A stretch of 64,000 nt of DNA. Origin: an uncultured Pelagibacteraceae bacterium. Lineage in GTDB: Bacteria > Pseudomonadota > Alphaproteobacteria > Pelagibacterales > Pelagibacteraceae. The notes under the pieces were generated by a model. That model had not been told where the DNA came from, ran no database searches, and worked only from the letters and a program-made list of their open reading frames with translations. Location: contig CACPOL010000002.1 of assembly GCA_902635545.1 (NCBI GenBank), positions 62,001 to 126,000 on the forward strand. Direction: 5' to 3'. Positions 17,971-26,348 of this stretch are shown one piece after another; the stretch's first letter is position 1; each line of letters starts with the position of its first letter. Both the position numbers and the translations under genes were made by a program.

Positions 17971-19072
17971 TGTTAATCAAAAAGACTTACAGCAAGCTCT
18001 TAATTATTGCCAGGGTGTCATTGAAAAAAGAAGTACATTGCCCATTTTATCGAATGTTTTATTAAACGTTTCGAATTCAAATTTAACATTAACTGCAACA
18101 GATTTGGATTTAATATTTATTCATCAATTGAATAATATTGAGGTTTTGGAGGAAGGAAATACTACTACTACTTCATCAATCATGTATGATATAGTTAGAA
18201 AATTTTCTTCAGGAAAAAAAATCAATCTTTCATTAAAAAATGAAAATAAATTACAAGTAGAGTCAGAAAAATCCATTTTTAATTTGAATTGTATTAATGC
18301 ATCAGAGTTTCCATTAACAGATGAAAATTTTAATCAAAATGAATTTTCTATAAAATCTAAACAATTACTTAAACTCTTAAATAAATGTAAATTTTCTGTT
18401 TCAAACGATGAGACAAGACATTACTTAAGTGGAATTTTTTTACATAAAACACAGATAGAAAATAAAAATTTTTTAACTGCCGCTGCAACTGATAGTCATA
18501 GAATGTCGATTTCAAAAATTTTGTTGGATAAAAATATTGAATTTGAGTCAATAATTTTACCAAAAAAAACAATATTTCAACTTTGTTCTCTTTTAGAAAA
18601 TTATGATGGTGAGGTAAAGATTTCAAATATTAAATCAAAAATCAAATTTGAGTTAAATAATAGTATTTTAATCTCAAAACTTATTGATGGTAAATTTCCT
18701 AATTATATACAAGTAATTCCTAAAAATAATCAAAAAAAATTAGAAATAAATTTGAAATTATTTTTAGACTCTGTTGATAGGGTTGCTTCAGTTTCTCTTG
18801 ATAAAAAAGATGGAGTTAAATTTAGTTTATCTAAAGATATTTTGAATTTGTCTGTTAACAATACTAACAGCGGTGATGGAAAAGAATCCTTAAGTGTTAA
18901 GTTTGATCATGAACTAGAGATAAGTTTTAATTCTAGATATTTAATTGATGTGGCCTCTCAGTTGGATGGTGACAAGATTGAAATTTTTTTTAATGATACT
19001 GGTTCACCTGCTTTAATAAAAGATCCAGGTGACTTTGATAGTATCTTTGTTGTTATGCCAATGAAGGGTTAA
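17960..19072 (+). CDS. dnaN: DNA polymerase III sliding clamp (beta subunit)
   Basis: Ring-shaped processivity factor. The 370-aa protein has the three repeated clamp domains; typical segments are KRSTLPILSNVLL at the start, AATDSHRMSI in the middle and the C-terminal ending FVVMPMKG. The start ATG lies inside the end of dnaA (11-nt overlap), so the pair is one operon. It meets plsC tail to tail with a 4-nt overlap and no terminator. Confidence 0.98.
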   Translation: MKFNVNQKDLQQALNYCQGVIEKRSTLPILSNVLLNVSNSNLTLTATDLDLIFIHQLNNIEVLEEGNTTTTSSIMYDIVRKFSSGKKINLSLKNENKLQVESEKSIFNLNCINASEFPLTDENFNQNEFSIKSKQLLKLLNKCKFSVSNDETRHYLSGIFLHKTQIENKNFLTAAATDSHRMSISKILLDKNIEFESIILPKKTIFQLCSLLENYDGEVKISNIKSKIKFELNNSILISKLIDGKFPNYIQVIPKNNQKKLEINLKLFLDSVDRVASVSLDKKDGVKFSLSKDILNLSVNNTNSGDGKESLSVKFDHELEISFNSRYLIDVASQLDGDKIEIFFNDTGSPALIKDPGDFDSIFVVMPMKG

Positions 19073-19779
19073 TTTATAGCATTAAGTTCTGAGTAAATTT
19101 CATTTTCCAGTTTAGTTAAGAAAGCTTTTTGATCTAAACCCTCATTTATTGGTTTCAAAATTGAAATTATTAAATTTGAATTTGACCTTTTTAAACCTTT
19201 TTTTGGCCAGATATAACCTGAATTAATTGCAATAGGTTGGCAAGAAATTTTTAGTTCTTCATAAATTCTTCCAGCTCCTTTTTTGAATGTAGGCCTTTCA
19301 TCAGGCAAAACTCTAGTTCCTTGTGGAAATATTATTAATGGACGATCAGAATTTTTCGATAAGTTAGAAATTTGTTCAAAAAAGCCTAAGTTTTCTTTAG
19401 TTGTTTTATTTCTATCGATAGATATTGAACCAATTTTTTTTAAATACCATCCAAAAATAGGAATTTTTAATAATTCTTTTTTTAGAATAAAGACTGGTGA
19501 ATTAAAAATTGTTTGTAAAAAAAATGTTTCGAACATAGATTGATGTGAAGAGGCAATAAAAAATTTCTTATCTTTAATTATATTTTCTTTTCCTTTTATT
19601 ATTATCTTTGTTGAAAGAAATATTTTTAGACATAAAGCAGCCCAATGTCCCATCATTTTACCACCAACCAGAACAATTTTTTGTGGAAAAAAAAATGTTG
19701 GTAGAAATAATATTGAAATTATAATTATTCCTAAAAAAAAGAATATCGTAAATAAAATACTTCTAATCATTTTAGTCAA
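19069..19779 (-). CDS. plsC: 1-acyl-sn-glycerol-3-phosphate acyltransferase
   Basis: Membrane acyltransferase making phosphatidic acid. The 236-aa protein has an N-terminal transmembrane helix (about 5-28), the acceptor/catalytic motif SSHQSMFET (H-x4-E instead of the more usual H-x4-D, a variant also seen in other alphaproteobacterial PlsC relatives) and IFPQGTR in place of FPEGTR. Downstream of lysA by three nucleotides, suggesting co-transcription with argH-lptM-lysA. An alternative lysophospholipid acyltransferase role cannot be excluded. Confidence 0.88.
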   Translation of the reverse strand: MTKMIRSILFTIFFFLGIIIISILFLPTFFFPQKIVLVGGKMMGHWAALCLKIFLSTKIIIKGKENIIKDKKFFIASSHQSMFETFFLQTIFNSPVFILKKELLKIPIFGWYLKKIGSISIDRNKTTKENLGFFEQISNLSKNSDRPLIIFPQGTRVLPDERPTFKKGAGRIYEELKISCQPIAINSGYIWPKKGLKRSNSNLIISILKPINEGLDQKAFLTKLENEIYSELNAIN

Positions 19780-19782
19780 AAA

Positions 19783-21000
19783 CTAAATTATATCTAAAAG
19801 TTTTTGTCTTTTTCTTATTATTGTTATTTTTGAACCCTTAATTAAAAGCTCAGCCGGTTTTGGTCTTGTATTGTAATTTGAACTTAATGACATTCCATAT
19901 GCTCCAACATCACAAATTATTATAATATCTTTTTCATTTAACTTCTGAAATTTTTTTAAAGTTATAAACTTATCGGTAGTTTCACAAATTGGCCCAACAA
20001 ATTCATATGTTTTTTTTGAAATTCTCCCTTTTTTAATTGATGCAAATGTTTTATGTTTTGCTCCATAAAGTGCTGGCCTCATTAAATCATTCATTGCTGC
20101 ATCTAAAATAATAAAATCCTTAGTTTTATTTTTTTTTATATATATAATTTTTGATAATAAATATCCTGTATTACCTACAATAGATCTTCCAGGTTCAAAT
20201 ATAATTTTCTTTTTTTTAATTTTTTTAAGAAATTTTTTTATAATTTGATTATATCTTTTTAGATTTAAATTCTTTTTATCATGATTATAAGAAATTCCCA
20301 TTCCCCCTCCTAGATCGATAAACTCAAAATTATGATTTGTTTTTTTAAGTACTTTTTCAATTACTTTTAACATTTTCTCATATGGTTTTAGATCAATTAT
20401 TTGACTTCCAATATGTACGCTTAGACATTTAAGATTAAGATTTTTAGACATTGTTGAGTATTTTACTAATTTAAAAAATGTTTTTTCATCAACTCCAAAT
20501 TTATTTTCTTTTTTTCCTGTTGATATTTGACTTAAAGTTTTAGCATCTGTGTTTGGATTTAATCGAATACCAATATCAACATTTTTTTTTTTTAATTTTG
20601 CTATTTTTTCAATTTCAATAATTTCACTCTGAGACTCAGCATTTATCAATAAGATGTTTTTATTTATTGCAAAATTAATTTCAGCAGAAGTTTTTCCAAC
20701 TCCAGAATAGACAATTTTTTTGGGATTTATACCTGCCTTTAAAGCAATCATCATTTCACCTATTGAAACAACATCCGCACCTAATCCAAGTTTTTTTATT
20801 TCTTTTATAATATGTAAATTTGAATTTGCTTTTACTGCGAAACAAATTAATGGAGAAAATGATTTAAAGTTTTTTTTAAAATTATTAATATTTTCTTTAA
20901 GTTTTTTATATGAATAACAATAGAGTGGAGTGCCGTATTTCTTTGCCAACCTACTAGAGTAAGCATTTTCAATTAAAAATTCTTTATTAATATAGTTCAT
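19783..21000 (-). CDS. lysA: Diaminopimelate decarboxylase
   Basis: PLP enzyme for the last step of lysine synthesis, meso-diaminopimelate to L-lysine. The 405-aa alanine-racemase-fold protein has PLP lysine K57 in CFAVKANSN, the glycine loop DLGGGMGISY, EPGRSIVGNTG, and the substrate-binding CETTDKF segment. Its ATG overlaps the stop of the small lipoprotein gene (TAATG), completing an argH-lptM-lysA operon. Confidence 0.96.
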   Translation of the reverse strand: MNYINKEFLIENAYSSRLAKKYGTPLYCYSYKKLKENINNFKKNFKSFSPLICFAVKANSNLHIIKEIKKLGLGADVVSIGEMMIALKAGINPKKIVYSGVGKTSAEINFAINKNILLINAESQSEIIEIEKIAKLKKKNVDIGIRLNPNTDAKTLSQISTGKKENKFGVDEKTFFKLVKYSTMSKNLNLKCLSVHIGSQIIDLKPYEKMLKVIEKVLKKTNHNFEFIDLGGGMGISYNHDKKNLNLKRYNQIIKKFLKKIKKKKIIFEPGRSIVGNTGYLLSKIIYIKKNKTKDFIILDAAMNDLMRPALYGAKHKTFASIKKGRISKKTYEFVGPICETTDKFITLKKFQKLNEKDIIIICDVGAYGMSLSSNYNTRPKPAELLIKGSKITIIRKRQKLLDII

Positions 21001-21116
21001 TAAATTAATACGATTGAAGACAATTTATTTTTTGCATTATATTCTGGATCTGCCTTCTTTCCACAAGAACAGATGAGTATAGAAATTATAAAAATTAAAG
21101 TTATTTTTTTAATCAT
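21000..21116 (-). CDS. lptM: LptM-like small lipoprotein
   Basis: A 38-aa reading frame: MIKKITLIFIISILIC then the lipobox-like SCGKKADPEYN. The cysteine followed by GKK and an Asp-Pro matches LptM (YifL), a tiny outer-membrane lipoprotein that assists LptD/LptE maturation and is often located next to lysA. The start overlaps the argH stop by eight nucleotides and the stop overlaps the lysA start by one. The short length is normal for this family. Call rests on pattern and position. Confidence 0.75.
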   Translation of the reverse strand: MIKKITLIFIISILICSCGKKADPEYNAKNKLSSIVLI

Positions 21117-22506
21117 TTTGATCCCTTTTATATTTAGTTATCATTTTTTTAATATTATCAAAAGATGTTCCGCCATAAGATTTTTTAGAATTAACAGAGT
21201 TTTTTAAGTCAAAAATTTTTAATACTTCATTTTTAAGCTTTGGTTCAAATTTTCGTAATTCATCTATACTTAATTCATTTAATCTCTTTTTCTTTTTTTC
21301 AGCAAAATTAACAATCGAAGCAGTTATATCATAAGCTTTTCTAAATGACATTGAGTGATTTTGAACAAGAAAATCAGCTAAATCTGTAGCTGTCAAATAA
21401 CCATGATTTGCTAAATCAAACATTTTTTTTTTGTTGGGAATAATATTTCTTAAAACTTCGTTTAAAATATTAAGAGAATTATTTAGAGTTTCACTTGATT
21501 TAAAAACTAGTTCTTTATCATCTTGTAAATCTTTAAAATAAGAAATGGGTAAACTTTTAAGAATAGTTAACATTGAAAATAAATTTCCATAATTTGAACC
21601 AGTTTTTCCTCTTATAAACTCCAGAAGATCTGGATTTTTTTTTTGAGGCATAATTGAAGATCCTGTAACAATTTTATCTGATAGACTTATTAAATTAAAT
21701 CCATCAGAATTCCATAAAATCAGCTCTTCAGCTATTCTAGAAATATGCATAGAGCAAACTGATACACAATAAAGAAAATCAAGCACGAAGTCTCTATCTG
21801 CAACTGTATCAATTGAATTATTTGTAGGTTTTTTAAAACCTAATTTTTTACTAGTAAAGTCTCTATCAATGTTAAATGATGTTCCTGAAATTGCTGCTAC
21901 ACCAAGTGGATTTTCTGATAAACTATTAAAATTATTTAAAAATCTTTTTTTATCTCTCTTAAACATTTCAATGTAGGCCATTAGATAATGTGCAAATGAA
22001 ATTGCTTGTGCATTTTTTAAATGAGTAAATCCTGGCATAATTGTCTCAATATTCTTTTCTGAAACTTTTAATATTGTTTTAATTATTTTGTCTAAATTTT
22101 TGTTGATATCTTTTGTAGTGGATGAAATCCAAATTTTAAAATCTGTGATTACCTGATCATTTCTTGATCTAGCCGTATGAATATATCCTGCATCTTCACC
22201 AATAATCTGAAACAGTCTTTTTTCAATATTCATATGAATATCCTCAAATTTTTTATTAAACTCAAATTTATTTTTTTTAATTTCATTTTCAATTTTTTGT
22301 AAACCGTAAATAATTTTATTTTTTATTTTAAAATTTAAAATTTTTTGTTTGAAAAGCATTTCAACGTGTATTTTTGATGCTAAAATATCTTCTTTATAAA
22401 GTTTTTTATCTATATCTATTGAGCTACCTATTTTTTGAAATAATACTGATCCGTTTTTTTTAATACGGTTTCCCCATATAGATTGGTTGTTTTTATTTTT
22501 TGTCAT
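21109..22506 (-). CDS. argH: Argininosuccinate lyase
   Basis: Cleaves argininosuccinate to arginine and fumarate, the last step of arginine synthesis. The 465-aa fumarase-superfamily protein has the signature GSSIMPQKKNPD, with HTARSRNDQV and GFTHLKNAQ as the other conserved regions and an N-terminal start WGNRIKK. Head of the minus-strand argH-lptM-lysA-plsC group; divergent from the TlpA-like gene with 24 nt between starts. Confidence 0.97.
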   Translation of the reverse strand: MTKNKNNQSIWGNRIKKNGSVLFQKIGSSIDIDKKLYKEDILASKIHVEMLFKQKILNFKIKNKIIYGLQKIENEIKKNKFEFNKKFEDIHMNIEKRLFQIIGEDAGYIHTARSRNDQVITDFKIWISSTTKDINKNLDKIIKTILKVSEKNIETIMPGFTHLKNAQAISFAHYLMAYIEMFKRDKKRFLNNFNSLSENPLGVAAISGTSFNIDRDFTSKKLGFKKPTNNSIDTVADRDFVLDFLYCVSVCSMHISRIAEELILWNSDGFNLISLSDKIVTGSSIMPQKKNPDLLEFIRGKTGSNYGNLFSMLTILKSLPISYFKDLQDDKELVFKSSETLNNSLNILNEVLRNIIPNKKKMFDLANHGYLTATDLADFLVQNHSMSFRKAYDITASIVNFAEKKKKRLNELSIDELRKFEPKLKNEVLKIFDLKNSVNSKKSYGGTSFDNIKKMITKYKRDQND

Positions 22507-22530
22507 GATATTTAATTATATCAATTTAGT

Positions 22531-23046
22531 ATGAAAATTTTAATTATATTTATATACTTTTTAACGACTGTGTTAAGTTACGCAATAGAAAAGCCTGATA
22601 TTGGTAATATTATCATTAATGAAAAACCAAAAATTTATAAAAATGTTTTTTTTAAAGATATTAATAAAAACGATTTAAAAATATCTGATTATAAAGGTAA
22701 ATTGTTGATTTTAAACTTTTGGGCCACATGGTGTGCCCCATGTAGAGAAGAAATGCCATCATTAGATAAATTACAAATAAATCAAGAATTGAAGAATTTA
22801 AAGATTTTCCCAATTAATGTTGGTCAAGAAAACGAAACTAGGTCCAAAAATTTTTTTAAAGAACTTAATATCAAGAATTTAGAAATTTATTTTGATCCTA
22901 ATATAAATCTAGTAAAAAAATTTTCTTTAAGAGGAATTCCTACAACTATAATAATAAATAAAAAAGGAGAGGAATTTGCACGTATAATTGGTTCAATTGA
23001 TTTTAATGATAAAAAATTTATCGAATGGTTAAGTTATTATAATTAA
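22531..23046 (+). CDS. TlpA/ResA-type thiol-disulfide oxidoreductase
   Basis: Membrane-anchored or exported thioredoxin-fold protein of 171 aa. It begins with a hydrophobic export segment (residues 1-18), followed by the thioredoxin domain with WATWCAPC (C68, C71) and the cis-proline loop RGIPTTIIINK. It probably reduces disulfides in the periplasm, for example in cytochrome c maturation. In alphaproteobacteria a tlpA gene often lies divergent from argH, as here. It overlaps the convergent HIG1 gene by four nucleotides. Confidence 0.88.
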   Translation: MKILIIFIYFLTTVLSYAIEKPDIGNIIINEKPKIYKNVFFKDINKNDLKISDYKGKLLILNFWATWCAPCREEMPSLDKLQINQELKNLKIFPINVGQENETRSKNFFKELNIKNLEIYFDPNINLVKKFSLRGIPTTIIINKKGEEFARIIGSIDFNDKKFIEWLSYYN

Positions 23047-23246
23047 TTTTTAAAAAAATAAGCGAAACCGACGAGAAAAATTATTGCTAAAAACTGTAAA
23101 AGGACTCTTAGTTGCATTAGTTTATTTGAGTACTTTTTGCTTACCTCACCCCCTTTAAAAAGAGTTCCGATGCCTAGAACTAATACAATAGCCACTATTA
23201 TTAAAAGTATTATTCCCGTTACTTTAACTAATATTTCAGAAAGCAT
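23043..23246 (-). CDS. HIG1-domain (hypoxia-induced) small membrane protein
   Basis: A 67-aa protein with two transmembrane helices (about 8-28 and 48-65) joined by a loop containing GGEVSKKYSNKLMQLRVLLQ, the HIG1 domain signature. Mitochondrial relatives associate with cytochrome oxidase and respiratory supercomplexes; a similar role in the bacterium is inference. It is a single-gene unit facing the TlpA-like gene. Confidence 0.85.
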   Translation of the reverse strand: MLSEILVKVTGIILLIIVAIVLVLGIGTLFKGGEVSKKYSNKLMQLRVLLQFLAIIFLVGFAYFFKN

Positions 23247-23295
23247 AAATCTATTGTAGATTGTTTTAAAAATAATAAAACATAATTAAATTAGT

Positions 23296-23952
23296 ATGAC
23301 ATTTTGCCTTACCACAACAATTATTGAACCTGAAGAGAATATTAAAATTGAAAATGCTATAATATTACTCCATGGCTATGGGGGAGATGGCAAAGACATT
23401 AGCATGTTAACACTTAATTGGAAAAGATTTTTACCTAACACGATTTTTCTATGTCCCAACGCACATGAAGTATGTAAAATAAATCCATCTGGTTTTGAAT
23501 GGTTTGATCTTTCAAAAGAAGATAAGGAATACGTACTGCAAGAGTCGAAAAAAAGTGAGCAAAAGATCTTTCAATTTATTGATGAAGTAAAAAAAAAATA
23601 TAATTTGAAATCTTCTCAAATTTGTTTGTCTGGTTTTAGCCAAGGATGCATGATGTCATTAAATTTAGGATTAATCTCAAAAGAAAAATTTAATTGCATT
23701 GTAGGCTTTTCCGGTAAAATTATTGAAAAGGAAGATCTAAAAAAAAGAATAAATTCCTCTCCTCCAATTTTATTATTACATGGGGACTCGGATAATATTG
23801 TAGATCCATCATTTTTATTGGAAGCAAAAGATTTTTTAATAAGGAATAATATTACAGTACAAACTAAATTAATAAAAAACTGCGACCACAATATACCAAT
23901 TGAGGCCTCAAGTATAGCTTTGAATTTTATTAAAAAAAATTTTAAAGATTAA
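23296..23952 (+). CDS. Phospholipase/carboxylesterase-family hydrolase
   Basis: A 218-aa cytoplasmic alpha/beta hydrolase. The oxyanion loop is LLHGYGGDG (24-32), the nucleophile elbow LSGFSQGCMM with S115, the acid D166 in HGDSDNIVD and the histidine H198 in NCDHNIP. This order matches the acyl-protein thioesterase/carboxylesterase family (YpfH type). The natural substrate is unknown. No signal peptide is evident. Confidence 0.85.
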   Translation: MTFCLTTTIIEPEENIKIENAIILLHGYGGDGKDISMLTLNWKRFLPNTIFLCPNAHEVCKINPSGFEWFDLSKEDKEYVLQESKKSEQKIFQFIDEVKKKYNLKSSQICLSGFSQGCMMSLNLGLISKEKFNCIVGFSGKIIEKEDLKKRINSSPPILLLHGDSDNIVDPSFLLEAKDFLIRNNITVQTKLIKNCDHNIPIEASSIALNFIKKNFKD

Positions 23953-24019
23953 AAAGAATTAAAAAAAAAATAATTTGTAATATTGATAAAATTAAATAAT
24001 TAAGTTAATATTTTTAAGA

Positions 24020-24589
24020 ATGTTAAATTTTATTGATCAAAATAGTTCTTTAGAAAAATGTCCTGCACTTGTTTTAAATGCGGACTATAGACCTTTAAGT
24101 TATTACCCGTTATCATTATGGTCATGGCAAGATGCAGTTAAATCTGTTTTTCTTGATAGAGTAATTATTGTAAGTAATTATGATAGAACCGTTAGAAGCC
24201 CATCTTTTCATATGAAATTACCAAGTGTGATTGCATTGAAAAGTTTTATTGTACCTCAATCAAATCCTAGTTTTACAAGATTTAATGTTTTTTTAAGAGA
24301 CAAGTTTTCATGCCAGTATTGTGGGAGCAATGAAGAATTAACCTTTGATCATTTGTTACCAAGATCGAAGGGTGGTCAAACAAATTGGGATAATGTCGTA
24401 ACAGCATGTTCAGCATGCAACGTTAAGAAAGGTGGAAGATTATTAAAAAATTCAGGAATGAAGCTATTTCAAAATCCATATCAACCATCCACTGAAGACT
24501 TACATAGAAATGGTAAAAACTTTCCTCCAAATTTTTTACATAAAAGTTGGATGGACTATTTGTATTGGGATGTAGAGCTTGAGTCTTAA
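24020..24589 (+). CDS. HNH endonuclease-family protein
   Basis: A 189-aa protein with a C-terminal HNH domain: zinc-type cysteines C98 and C101 (CQYCG), the DH pair at 110-111 in LTFDHLLPRSKGG, Asn125 in NWDNVV, and C130/C133 in ACSAC. The N-terminal half (CPALVLNADYRPLSYYPLS) is the conserved block of a widespread alphaproteobacterial HNH family. It is not linked to a methylase or phage gene, so a housekeeping role is more likely than restriction; the target is unknown. Confidence 0.88.
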   Translation: MLNFIDQNSSLEKCPALVLNADYRPLSYYPLSLWSWQDAVKSVFLDRVIIVSNYDRTVRSPSFHMKLPSVIALKSFIVPQSNPSFTRFNVFLRDKFSCQYCGSNEELTFDHLLPRSKGGQTNWDNVVTACSACNVKKGGRLLKNSGMKLFQNPYQPSTEDLHRNGKNFPPNFLHKSWMDYLYWDVELES

Positions 24590-24590
24590 G

Positions 24591-25124
24591 TTAAATTTTT
24601 TCTGAAATATTAATTGCAATTTTTGAACCTAGTTTAATAATTTTATCTAGTATAAAGTATGGTCCTTGTTTAGTAGCTCCTTTTTCATAAGCTATATCTC
24701 TATGATCTAATTCATCTTGTCTAAATTTGATAATATTTTCTTTTAGTTTTTTTTCATCTGACTCTAATTGATTTATTTGATCAAGATAATGTTTATCAAT
24801 CACCTCCTCAACAGAGGCAGTGCAAAGCATTGCTGCTTTTTTTCCAAGTAAAGTTGAGCCAAATCCGAGACCAATACCAAGTAAATCCCATAATGGTAGT
24901 AATTTAGTTGGCTGAATTTTTCTTTTCTCTATTTCTTTTTCAAAAAAATCACAATGTTCTTTTTCATGAACTTTCATTTCCTCTATTATTTTTTTTAGAT
25001 TTTCGTCTTTTATCAAAGTATTAAGTGCTAGAAGTTGACCTTCATAAATTTTTATTGCACCACGTTCTCCAGCATGATCTACTCTGATAAATTCTTCAAC
25101 TTTTTTTGGATTTGATTTTTTCAT
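24591..25124 (-). CDS. coq7: COQ7-type demethoxyubiquinone hydroxylase
   Basis: Carboxylate-bridged di-iron monooxygenase that hydroxylates demethoxyubiquinone at C6. The 177-aa protein shows the repeated ligand motifs: RVDHAGERGAIKIYEGQ (E20), VHEKEHCDFF, ASVEEVIDKHY and FRQDELDHRDIA. This type replaces the flavin enzyme UbiF. It overlaps dsbB by 29 nt. With ubiE, ubiB and AOX in the same window it supports a ubiquinone-based respiratory chain. Confidence 0.94.
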   Translation of the reverse strand: MKKSNPKKVEEFIRVDHAGERGAIKIYEGQLLALNTLIKDENLKKIIEEMKVHEKEHCDFFEKEIEKRKIQPTKLLPLWDLLGIGLGFGSTLLGKKAAMLCTASVEEVIDKHYLDQINQLESDEKKLKENIIKFRQDELDHRDIAYEKGATKQGPYFILDKIIKLGSKIAINISEKI

Positions 25125-25581
25125 TATAAATATATTTAATTGTACCTAGAGTTATTGCAATAGAAATAATTAAATTTATAGTCGCAAGTGAAAAACCTAA
25201 GATAGTAAAATTAACATTTTTACAACTTGGCCTTTGTGCTTTGATAATCTCTAAAAGCTCTTTTTTATCTGTAATATTCATATTTTGTGTTACACAACCA
25301 GAAAATTCACTAAAAATATTATTTTCAATACCAACATGATAACTTGAGAGAATAATACTAAAAAAAAAAGTTAGACCTAAAATATGTAAACAAATATTTT
25401 TAAAATTACTATAATATCCAAAAAAACAAACAGCAATTGCAATTAGATAAGGCACTCTCTGATAGATACATAATTTGCAGGCTGGTACTTGCAATATGTA
25501 TTCAATATAAATAGCGGAAATTATTGTGAGTAAGCTTATAAACATCACTAATAAGAAAAAATTTTTTTTTGTTATCAGCAT
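25096..25581 (-). CDS. dsbB: Disulfide bond formation protein DsbB
   Basis: Inner-membrane quinone reductase that reoxidises DsbA. The 161-aa protein has four hydrophobic segments and two cysteine pairs: C35/C38 in ACKLC at the first periplasmic loop, and C96 plus C120 in the second loop (SGCVTQN and RPSCKN). The QR pair after the first CxxC (CIYQRVPY) is typical. It ends within coq7 with a 29-nt overlap and starts three nucleotides downstream of the YqaA gene. Confidence 0.92.
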   Translation of the reverse strand: MLITKKNFFLLVMFISLLTIISAIYIEYILQVPACKLCIYQRVPYLIAIAVCFFGYYSNFKNICLHILGLTFFFSIILSSYHVGIENNIFSEFSGCVTQNMNITDKKELLEIIKAQRPSCKNVNFTILGFSLATINLIISIAITLGTIKYIYNEKIKSKKS

Positions 25582-25584
25582 ATT

Positions 25585-26193
25585 TTATAAAGTAAAATTT
25601 TTTAAAAATTTGTATACAAAAAAAGCAACTATTATAATAATTAAAGAAAAAATAATTGAAAAAGTAATTAGTTTTTTTTCAATGATTTTTTTCATAGCAG
25701 GACCAAAATTTGAAATCAGAAAGGCAATTATAAAAAATCTAGAACCACGAGTTAATGTAGCAATTAAAATAAAATACAGAATATTAAAATGAACAAACCC
25801 ACTTGTGATAGTTAAAAGTTTAAATGGAACAGGGGTAAACCCTGCGATAGCCAATAGTGTAATCCATGCTATTATTCCCCCATCGGATGATACTTTGTCT
25901 TTAAGAAAAGAAACATTATCAACACCATATAGTTCAAAAATTTTAATGCCTATTTCATTAAAAAAAATGTATCCTATTAAATAACCTAAAATTGCACCTA
26001 TTACTGATCCAATTGTAGCGATTAAAGCAATTTTAAACCAGTCTATAGGTTTTGCTATTGACATTGGGATTATCAGTACATCAGGTGGAATTGGAAAAAT
26101 AAAACTCTCAATAAATGAGATAAAACCTAAAATTAATTTTGAACTTTTATGACCTGCGAGTTTTAAAGTTTTTTGGTATAGATCTTTAATCAT
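25585..26193 (-). CDS. YqaA/DedA-family membrane protein
   Basis: A 202-aa polytopic protein of the DedA/VTT family, with the conserved FIESFIFPIPPDVLIIP near the N-terminus, the glycine-rich helix GSVIGAILGYLIGY, and GFTPVPFKLLTITSGF plus the R in TRGSRFF towards the C-terminus. Some DedA relatives flip lipids; the function here is unproven. The frame stays open 50 codons upstream, but that part is antisense to tRNA-Leu, so ATG 26193 is used. Confidence 0.85.
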   Translation of the reverse strand: MIKDLYQKTLKLAGHKSSKLILGFISFIESFIFPIPPDVLIIPMSIAKPIDWFKIALIATIGSVIGAILGYLIGYIFFNEIGIKIFELYGVDNVSFLKDKVSSDGGIIAWITLLAIAGFTPVPFKLLTITSGFVHFNILYFILIATLTRGSRFFIIAFLISNFGPAMKKIIEKKLITFSIIFSLIIIIVAFFVYKFLKNFTL

Positions 26194-26257
26194 TTTTTGT
26201 TTTAATATATTTCTAGTTCTTATACTATTTAATTTAAATATATATAATAATAAATAT

Positions 26258-26342
26258 GGGCGAATGGCGGAACTGGTAGACGCGCACGACTCAAAATCGT
26301 GTTTTGCAAGAAGTGAGAGTTCGATTCTCTCTTCGCCCACCA
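26258..26342 (+). tRNA. tRNA-Leu(CAA)
   Basis: Acceptor arms GGGCGAA and TTCGCCC pair exactly; the anticodon stem CACGA/TCGTG encloses loop CTCAAAA, giving anticodon CAA. The D-arm AACTGGTAGACGC, a long variable arm and the T-arm GAGAGTTCGATTCTCTC are class II leucine features. The discriminator A is followed by an encoded CCA. The acyl-CoA ligase start codon lies six nucleotides after the CCA. Confidence 0.97.
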
Positions 26343-26348
26343 AATTAT

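Noticed and set aside
24020..24589. HNH protein as part of a restriction, phage or homing system
   Set aside because: No methylase, phage or intron features nearby, and neighbours are housekeeping genes.
26194..26343. N-terminal extension of the YqaA/DedA reading frame
   Set aside because: It is antisense to tRNA-Leu and does not resemble the family.
26304..26348. N-terminal extension of the acyl-CoA ligase reading frame
   Set aside because: It lies within the tRNA-Leu gene; ATG 26349 gives a normal N-terminus.
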